Made by a program: the position numbers and the translations under genes. Positions 15,113 through 20,037 of a stretch of DNA of 22,619 bases are shown in pieces; position 1 is the first letter of the stretch; every line of letters begins with the position of its first letter. Source of the stretch: Dysgonamonadaceae bacterium (GTDB lineage Bacteria > Bacteroidota > Bacteroidia > Bacteroidales > Azobacteroidaceae); NCBI GenBank assembly GCA_031282925.1, contig JAITCT010000272.1:1-22619 (forward strand). The letters run 5' to 3'. The notes under the pieces are model-generated. The model did no database searches. It was given only the letters and a program-made list of their open reading frames with translations, and was not told the origin of the DNA.

Positions 15113-15313
15113 ATGAAATCTTTTCTTAAAAACGCCATTCGTCCAGCGCTAATTTATAGTATAATTACTACAATTCTGGGGACTGCTCTGTTTGCACTGC
15201 TATCCGGTGACTACGAACACTGTAAAAGACCGTTAAGCTATATAATAGGCTTTATTGTACTCCTAATAAGTTATTTGTTAATTCAATACAGGCGCTTAAA
15301 AAAGGAGTCTTAA
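15113..15313 (+). CDS. Two-TM mini membrane protein paired with the Gly-zipper lipoprotein
   Basis: 66 aa: a basic start (MKSFLKNAIRP), TM1 about 12-31 (ALIYSIITTILGTALFALL), a short acidic/basic loop (SGDYEHCKRP), TM2 about 42-60 (LSYIIGFIVLLISYLLIQY) and a basic end (RRLKKES). By the positive-inside rule both ends would be cytoplasmic. It starts 33 bp after the lipoprotein stop on the same strand, so it is probably co-transcribed. Size and topology fit small immunity or holin-like proteins, but many unrelated mini-proteins look the same. No family is recognised. Confidence 0.6.
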   Translation: MKSFLKNAIRPALIYSIITTILGTALFALLSGDYEHCKRPLSYIIGFIVLLISYLLIQYRRLKKES

Positions 15314-15356
15314 TTTTAATGTATCAATTTAATTACAGGTCAAATTTTAACCTCTT

Positions 15357-15443
15357 GTTGGTGCGAGGCTCCACCTCGCGCCTTTTACCCCGACAGGTTC
15401 AACCTGTCAAAATAGACGGTGCGAAGCGCAGCCTTGCACCAGC
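15357..15443 (+). repeat. 87-bp multi-hairpin repeat, copy B
   Basis: Same length, orientation and three-hairpin plan as copy A. The changes weaken the third hairpin (GCGAAGCGCAGCCTTGC). The CGACAGGTTCAACCTGTC core and AAAATAGACGG are unchanged. With copy A it brackets the lipoprotein and mini-protein genes. Confidence 0.75.
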
Positions 15444-15476
15444 CGGAGTTTATACCCAAGTTCCAAATGCGGTTAC

Positions 15477-15658
15477 AACCTTATTTTCACCTGATTTACC
15501 GACAAAACAACCTCAAGAGAATGAATTATGACAGTATTCCCTTAACCTTATTACCTCATTTAAGAGAAAAATGAATAAAGGTAATAAGGTCATGGATATT
15601 AATTATTCACTGCTCTACTGAGGTTGTTTTGTTATTTGAATCAGGTAAAAATAAGGTT
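15477..15658. mobile_element. MITE-like 182-bp palindromic element
   Basis: The left end (15477-15515; AACCTTATTTT, ACCTGATT, ACAAAACAACCTCA) is the near complement of the right end (15619-15658), about 39 bp with a few mismatches and a one-base indel. Within it ACCTTATTACCT (15545-15556) pairs perfectly with AGGTAATAAGGT (15579-15590). It has no coding capacity. Terminal inverted repeats plus a foldable interior and small size suit a non-autonomous element. No target-site duplication could be settled by eye. Confidence 0.55.
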
Positions 15659-15668
15659 TTATGCCCTT

Positions 15669-15842
15669 TGTTGCGACAAGCTTCTACCTTGTCGCAATTA
15701 TCCCGGCAGGTTCAACCTGTCAGGATAGACGGCGTAGTGGCGCACACATGGGTGCGCCACCGATGATTCGGGGCACCACCACCGATGGTCAGGACGGCGC
15801 GCCGATGATCAAGGGCGCACACGTCGGAGCGCCCCTACAATG
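15669..15842 (+). repeat. Diverged composite of the hairpin repeat, copy C
   Basis: The hairpin TTGCGACAAG/CTTGTCGCAA (15671-15680, 15688-15697) is followed by the shared core GGCAGGTTCAACCTGTC and ATAGACGGCG. After these come GTGGCGCAC/GTGCGCCAC (15737-15760) and GGGCGC/GCGCCC (15813-15834) hairpins. It shares only the middle with copies A and B and appears built from several repeat families. The open frame across it is repeat-derived, not a gene. Confidence 0.65.
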
Positions 15843-15880
15843 ACGGCTGCGGTAATTCTCCATTCCCAATAGCTAAAAAT

Positions 15881-15898
15881 ATACCACAAACAAGGTAT
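15881..15898. promoter_or_regulatory. Palindromic operator candidate before cysK (ATACC-N8-GGTAT)
   Basis: ATACC (15881-15885), 8 bp, GGTAT (15894-15898), preceded by an A-run as in the two copies at 6330 and 6373. GGTATTG again joins the right arm to the -33 TTG. Arm sequence, spacing and distance to the -7 box are identical to the proximal copy of the HMA operon. Confidence 0.65.
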
Positions 15899-15928
15899 TG
15901 CCCGTTTAAAATTTTTCCACCATCTTTG
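15898..15928 (+). promoter_or_regulatory. Promoter of the cysK operon
   Basis: TTG at 15898-15900, 20-bp spacer, CATCTTTG at 15921-15928 (TAnnTTTG with one mismatch). The leader to the ATG at 15963 is about 30 nt. The -33 element overlaps the palindrome. Confidence 0.52.
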
Positions 15929-15962
15929 CAACCTGAAATAAACATACACAACTTATATTGCT

Positions 15963-16898
15963 ATGGCTAAAATTGCGAAAAAACTTACAGAATTAATCGG
16001 GAATACGCCTTTGCTCGAACTGAGTAAAGTGCAACGCCTGCAAAACATCAACGCCCATGTCGCAGGGAAGCTCGAATACCTGAATCCCGCCCGCAGTGTG
16101 AAAGACCGCATCGGCCTGGCGCTGATTGAAGATGCTGAAAACAGTGGTCTGCTTACGGCAAACAGCGTTATTATCGAACCGACCAGCGGCAATACCGGCA
16201 TTGCACTGGCTTTCATTGCCGCCTCCAAAGGATATAAACTTATCCTTACGATGCCTGAAACAATGAGCCTCGAACGGCGCAGCCTGTTACAGGCCCTGGG
16301 TGCGGAAATTGTCCTCACGCCCGGCTTTGAAGGAATGAGCGGCGCTATCCGCAAAGCGGAAGAATTGCAAAAGAACTATCCGACTGCTTTCATCCCGCAA
16401 CAGTTTCGTAACCCTTCCAATCCGCAAATACACCGCGTTACTACTGCTGAGGAAATCTGGCGGGATACGGACGGAACAGTAGATATTTTCGTGTCGGCGG
16501 TGGGTACAGGAGGTACGATAACGGGTGTAGGCGAAGTGCTTAAAAAATACAAGCCCGACGTCAAAGTGATTGCCGTAGAGCCTTACGATTCGCCTGTGCT
16601 TTCGGGTGGCAAACCCGGTCCGCACAAAATCCAGGGCATCGGAGCAGGATTCGTTCCGAAAGTGTTTAACGCTCATATCGTTGATGAAATTATCAAGGTA
16701 AAGAACGACGAAGCCATTGAAACGAGCCGTTTGCTGGCGCGGGAAGAAGGCTTGCTGGTCGGCATTTCATCGGGGGCGGCCGCATTTGCCGCATTGCAGG
16801 TTGCCAAACGGGTAGAAAACACAGGCAAAACCATTGTGGTTATTTTGCCGGATACGGGAGAACGCTATTTGTCAACACAGCTTTATCAATTCGACTAA
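15963..16898 (+). CDS. cysK: Cysteine synthase (O-acetylserine sulfhydrylase)
   Basis: PLP enzyme that replaces the acetyl group of O-acetylserine with sulfide, or with the sulfur of a thiocarboxylated carrier, to give cysteine. The 311 aa match the CysK/CysM family length. Visible are the N-terminal [10 protein letters not shown], the Schiff-base lysine in [11 protein letters not shown] (K47), the [11 protein letters not shown] substrate loop, the [13 protein letters not shown] phosphate-binding loop and [12 protein letters not shown] with the pyridine-contacting Ser. NPARSVKDR is nearer to CysK than to CysM by eye. It is the first gene of a tight operon with a ThiS-like carrier (12-bp gap) and a ThiF-like E1. 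That context, as in the CysM-CysO system, raises the chance that the sulfur donor is a protein thiocarboxylate. No serine acetyltransferase gene is in view. Confidence 0.96.
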   Translation: MAKIAKKLTELIGNTPLLELSKVQRLQNINAHVAGKLEYLNPARSVKDRIGLALIEDAENSGLLTANSVIIEPTSGNTGIALAFIAASKGYKLILTMPETMSLERRSLLQALGAEIVLTPGFEGMSGAIRKAEELQKNYPTAFIPQQFRNPSNPQIHRVTTAEEIWRDTDGTVDIFVSAVGTGGTITGVGEVLKKYKPDVKVIAVEPYDSPVLSGGKPGPHKIQGIGAGFVPKVFNAHIVDEIIKVKNDEAIETSRLLAREEGLLVGISSGAAAFAALQVAKRVENTGKTIVVILPDTGERYLSTQLYQFD

Positions 16899-16910
16899 CA
16901 TTATAAAATC

Positions 16911-17123
16911 ATGGCAAAAATCAAAGTAAACGGAGAACCGCAGGAACTGGAAAAACCCGTTACGCTTGCGGAATTGCTGGTATTAAACCGCATCACGCAA
17001 CCGGATATGGTGTCTATCCAACTGAACGGCGAATTTGTGTATAAAGAAGATTACTCTCGTGTCGTCAACGACGGCGACGATATTGATTTCCTGTATTTTA
17101 TGGGAGGAGGCAACATCCGATGA
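16911..17123 (+). CDS. ThiS/MoaD-family sulfur carrier with C-terminal extension
   Basis: 70 aa of the beta-grasp sulfur-carrier fold: IKVNGEPQELEKPVTLAELL, then VSIQLNGEFVYKEDY, SRVVNDGDDIDFLYFMGGG. Such carriers are adenylated at a terminal Gly-Gly by an E1 and then thiocarboxylated. Here three residues, NIR, follow the glycines, so the carrier as translated cannot be activated until trimmed. In Mycobacterium CysO and Wolinella HcyS systems a JAMM-type metalloprotease acts at this end of the carrier; no such gene is in the window. The stop codon TGA overlaps the ATG of the E1 (ATGA at 17120-17123), and the GGG codons read GGGAGGAGG, a strong Shine-Dalgarno for that gene. A thiamine ThiS is possible, but no thi genes are near. 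Confidence 0.88.
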   Translation: MAKIKVNGEPQELEKPVTLAELLVLNRITQPDMVSIQLNGEFVYKEDYSRVVNDGDDIDFLYFMGGGNIR

Positions 17124-17935
17124 ATTTTACGGAAGAACAAATCGTTCGCTACAGCCGTCATATCCTGCTTCAGGATGTAGGAGTTGAAGGGCAGGAAAAA
17201 ATCAGCGCCGGCAAAGTATTGATAGTGGGAGCAGGAGGTTTGGGAGCTCCGGTCGCATTCTATCTGGCGGCAGCGGGCGTGGGGACTGTCGGTATCATTG
17301 ACGGCGACGTAGTGGATTTGAGTAATTTGCAAAGGCAAATCATCCATTTTACGGCTGACGTAAACAAGGCCAAAGTAATTTCGGCAAAAGAAAAAATCAA
17401 TCAGTTGAATCCCGATGTGAAAGTAATTACTTACAATGAATTACTTACTTCGGAAAATGCGTTTGACGTTATCAGGGATTACGATTTTATAGTGGACGGC
17501 ACGGATAATTTCCCTGTCAAATTCCTTATCAACGATGCTTGCGTACTGGCGGGAAAACCGTTTTCACACGGCGGAATACTGCGGTTTGAAGGACAAACCT
17601 TAACTCGTGTGCCCGGCACTGCATGTTACCGTTGCCTGTTCCATTCGCCTCCTCCGCCCAATGCCGTGCCGACATGTTCTCAGGCAGGCGTACTGGGTGC
17701 AATAGCGGGGATGCTGGGAACGATTCAGGCGGCGGAAGCGCTGAAATATTTCACCGGCGCAGGAGAGTTGCTAACCAACCGCTTACTTACTTTCAACGCA
17801 AAAAGCATGGATTTCAGGAAAATCACGGTCAAGCGGGCGGTTTCCTGTCCCGTTTGCGGGGAACATCCGGTAATTACGCAGTTGATAGATTATGAACAGG
17901 CGGCGTGCGAATTAAAAACTCATGCAAAAATATAA
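17120..17935 (+). CDS. ThiF/MoeB/HesA-family adenylyltransferase (E1-like)
   Basis: It adenylates the C-terminal glycine of the partner carrier as the first step of thiocarboxylate formation. The 271-aa protein shows the nucleotide fold GAGGLGAPVAFYLAAAGVG (37-55), DGDVVDLSNLQRQ (61-73, with the Arg and Gln that contact ATP), VDGTDNF (125-131), the zinc ligands CYRC (169-172) and CPVC (243-246), and the PTCSQAGVLG loop with C186. The length is that of MoeB/ThiF without the rhodanese domain of MoeZ and without a fused JAMM protease. It overlaps the carrier gene by four bases, so the two are translationally coupled. Its real partner is most likely that carrier, with CysK as sulfur acceptor. moeB or thiF would be naming by similarity only. 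Confidence 0.92.
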   Translation: MNFTEEQIVRYSRHILLQDVGVEGQEKISAGKVLIVGAGGLGAPVAFYLAAAGVGTVGIIDGDVVDLSNLQRQIIHFTADVNKAKVISAKEKINQLNPDVKVITYNELLTSENAFDVIRDYDFIVDGTDNFPVKFLINDACVLAGKPFSHGGILRFEGQTLTRVPGTACYRCLFHSPPPPNAVPTCSQAGVLGAIAGMLGTIQAAEALKYFTGAGELLTNRLLTFNAKSMDFRKITVKRAVSCPVCGEHPVITQLIDYEQAACELKTHAKI

Positions 17936-17984
17936 TGCCAAACGAAATTGAATTAAAATGATGCCTTTTTAAGTGCATCGTTAT

Positions 17985-18055
17985 GAAGCGGCGAGCCATC
18001 CGGAATAACCACAGCGTATCCGGATTGTATCGCCGCTTCGCAGTTCGCAATGACC
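17985..18055. repeat. Large hairpin with inverted CATTGCGAGC-type repeat between convergent genes
   Basis: GAAGCGGCGA (17985-17994) pairs perfectly with TCGCCGCTTC (18030-18039), and inside it ATCCGGA pairs with TCCGGAT. The right half (18022-18055) is the inverted relative of the repeat at 13936-13969. It fills most of the 185-bp gap between the E1 gene and the oppositely transcribed SusD. It may serve as a two-way transcript end, although no T-tract is present. Confidence 0.55.
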
Positions 18056-18120
18056 GTTGCGGCAATTGGACAGGGCAAAGCGCCCGTAATTCGTAATTCA
18101 ATAGCCGGTTCTCCCCTACC

Positions 18121-19989
18121 CTATTTCCAATTCTCATTCTGCACCAGCACTCCGCCCATGGTAATAATCTGGTCGTTGGGAACAGGCATTGTCATCCATT
18201 TAGCATTATATACCGAGTAGTTGTATTTGGTCAGGTATTGCTTCTCGTAGTTCAGGTAATCGGTCAGTTCTTCACGCGCAACGCCCCATCTTGCCAGATC
18301 GTACCACCGGTGTCCTTCAAGGGCAAACTCTATTTTGCGTTCAAACTGGAGAGCTTCCATTGCCTTTTCTTTGGTTTCAAACTGTGATTCGGGATAAAGC
18401 CCTATGCAGTAGTTGGCTGCCGCGTCAGGCCGGGCGGCGGCGTTCACTTTATCGTCCAGGACGAAAGGAGAAGCGACCGGTTTCATGGAAACCGGGTCTG
18501 CCGCTTTCACATAAGCATTGGCGGCGCGCGCGCGCACCCGATTGACGTATTCGCGTGCGCCGGCCCAGTCGCCGGTTTCTATCAGCGCTTCGGCATACCA
18601 GAGCAGGACGTCGGCATAACGGATGAGATGCACGTTCTTTGCTGTCGAAGTACTGACGGTGGTAAGGCTCAAAGAGCCTTTGTCGGCCTTGTTGGGGATA
18701 TACTTTTTGTTCATGTAGAGTCCGCCGTTGCTCACGTCGCGCACCCATCCGTCGGTTCGTTCGGGGACGGCATAGTCGAGGTAAGGCACATTGAACCGGC
18801 CTGTGCTTATGTCAAGGCGCGGGTCGGTATAAACCGCGAGGTCGGTTCGGGGAACGCCGTTGCTGATTGAGGTCAGCGGGGGGCGGTTTTGATAGGCTTT
18901 GTCCAGCAGTGGCAACCCGTTTTCATCTACGATATGCGAATTGACAAGTTCAAACGAGGGTTGGAAGAAGCCCCATCCGCTTGCGCCCAGCCCGCCGGGT
19001 ACGGCCAGGTTCGGGCCTCCGTTTATTGCGCTGGTAACGGTCTGCGTACCGGAAATAGCCATCTGGACGTCAAAAACCGATTCTCCCGTCCAGTCGCTCA
19101 AGCCTGCGGTGTAAAGTTGCCCGTAGGTATCTGCCAGACGGTATTTGGCGCCGGTATTGTCTATGCCCGAAGCGATGATTTTTTCAAGCAGGGTTTTTAC
19201 GTCCTGCCAGCTGTCAACGGTATGGGTTGTTCCGTTTTTCCCGTTGTAGGGCGACGACCGGTACAGTTTTACTTTGGCCAGGAAGGCGGCTGCCGCCCAT
19301 TTATTGGCTAAACCTTTATTTGCCGTCCAGGCAGGCGGCAGGTTATCAAAGGCGTATTGCAGGTCGTTAATAATGTTGTCCCAGATATAAATATAGTTTC
19401 CGTTCGCGTCAACGTTGGGGACCTTCGGGTTGACGCTTCCGGCGTATTCCTCGCTGCCGACGTAGGGGATTGCCGCTCCGAAGAGTTTGACGGCTTCAAA
19501 GTGCCAGAATCCGCGAAAGAAACGGGCATGGGCAATTGTTTCGGTATAGTAGTCCTTCGCTTCGCCCGGCATTGCTTCCAGTTCTTCTTTGATTTTGCCG
19601 GCCAGGTATATGAGGTTGTTTGCCCGGAACACGCCGCCGTAAACGGATTGCCATTTCACGTTCAGGAAAGCATTGTCGGTCGTTATGGCATACGTTTCGA
19701 GACTGGTAAACGCCGGCAGGTCGGTAAACGTGGAGCCTTTGTTTGCCGAACCGCCCATTACGTCTCCGTACTGGTAATTGGTGAGCGGCGCTTCAAAGTA
19801 GTTCTCATCAATGTCTTCGGGATTGTACATGCTTGCATACATGCCGGTTATGATATTGTCTATGCCTTTCCTGTTCAGTAGGCTTGTTTCATCTACGTCG
19901 CCTGCCGGCTTGACGTTCAGGAAATCGCTACATGCGGTTGTTCCTGCCAGCGCAAGTAGCGCTAATAACTGATAATTGAAGATTTTCAT
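18121..19989 (-). CDS. SusD/RagB family surface lipoprotein (second pair)
   Basis: Lid lipoprotein of the SusC transporter encoded just upstream on this strand (48-bp gap). The 622 aa include a textbook lipoprotein signal (MKIFNYQLLALLALAGTTAC, C20), then SDFLNVKPAGDVDETSLLNR, and the SusD helical core (IAHARFFRGFWHFEAVKLFGAAIPY, KWAAAAFLAKVKLYRSSPYN). The C-terminal half holds IRYADVLLWYAEALIETGDW, FERKIEFALEGHRWYDLARWG and the terminal IPNDQI-like segment (here VPNDQIITMGGVLVQN). It is larger than the first SusD by about 150 residues, inserted mainly in the substrate-facing middle (GGPNLAVPGGLGASGWGFF region). The substrate is not evident, and no hydrolase genes are visible on this side of the window. 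Confidence 0.96.
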   Translation of the reverse strand: MKIFNYQLLALLALAGTTACSDFLNVKPAGDVDETSLLNRKGIDNIITGMYASMYNPEDIDENYFEAPLTNYQYGDVMGGSANKGSTFTDLPAFTSLETYAITTDNAFLNVKWQSVYGGVFRANNLIYLAGKIKEELEAMPGEAKDYYTETIAHARFFRGFWHFEAVKLFGAAIPYVGSEEYAGSVNPKVPNVDANGNYIYIWDNIINDLQYAFDNLPPAWTANKGLANKWAAAAFLAKVKLYRSSPYNGKNGTTHTVDSWQDVKTLLEKIIASGIDNTGAKYRLADTYGQLYTAGLSDWTGESVFDVQMAISGTQTVTSAINGGPNLAVPGGLGASGWGFFQPSFELVNSHIVDENGLPLLDKAYQNRPPLTSISNGVPRTDLAVYTDPRLDISTGRFNVPYLDYAVPERTDGWVRDVSNGGLYMNKKYIPNKADKGSLSLTTVSTSTAKNVHLIRYADVLLWYAEALIETGDWAGAREYVNRVRARAANAYVKAADPVSMKPVASPFVLDDKVNAAARPDAAANYCIGLYPESQFETKEKAMEALQFERKIEFALEGHRWYDLARWGVAREELTDYLNYEKQYLTKYNYSVYNAKWMTMPVPNDQIITMGGVLVQNENWK

Positions 19990-20037
19990 TCCTGTTAGTT
20001 CTTAATTGTTCGATGTTTATATTGCCGGATTTAGCCG

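Noticed and set aside
15319..15531. 70-aa plus-strand open frame
   Set aside because: It runs straight through hairpin repeat copy B and the MITE-like left end; repeat-derived translation.
15661..15843. 60-aa plus-strand open frame
   Set aside because: Entirely inside hairpin repeat composite C.
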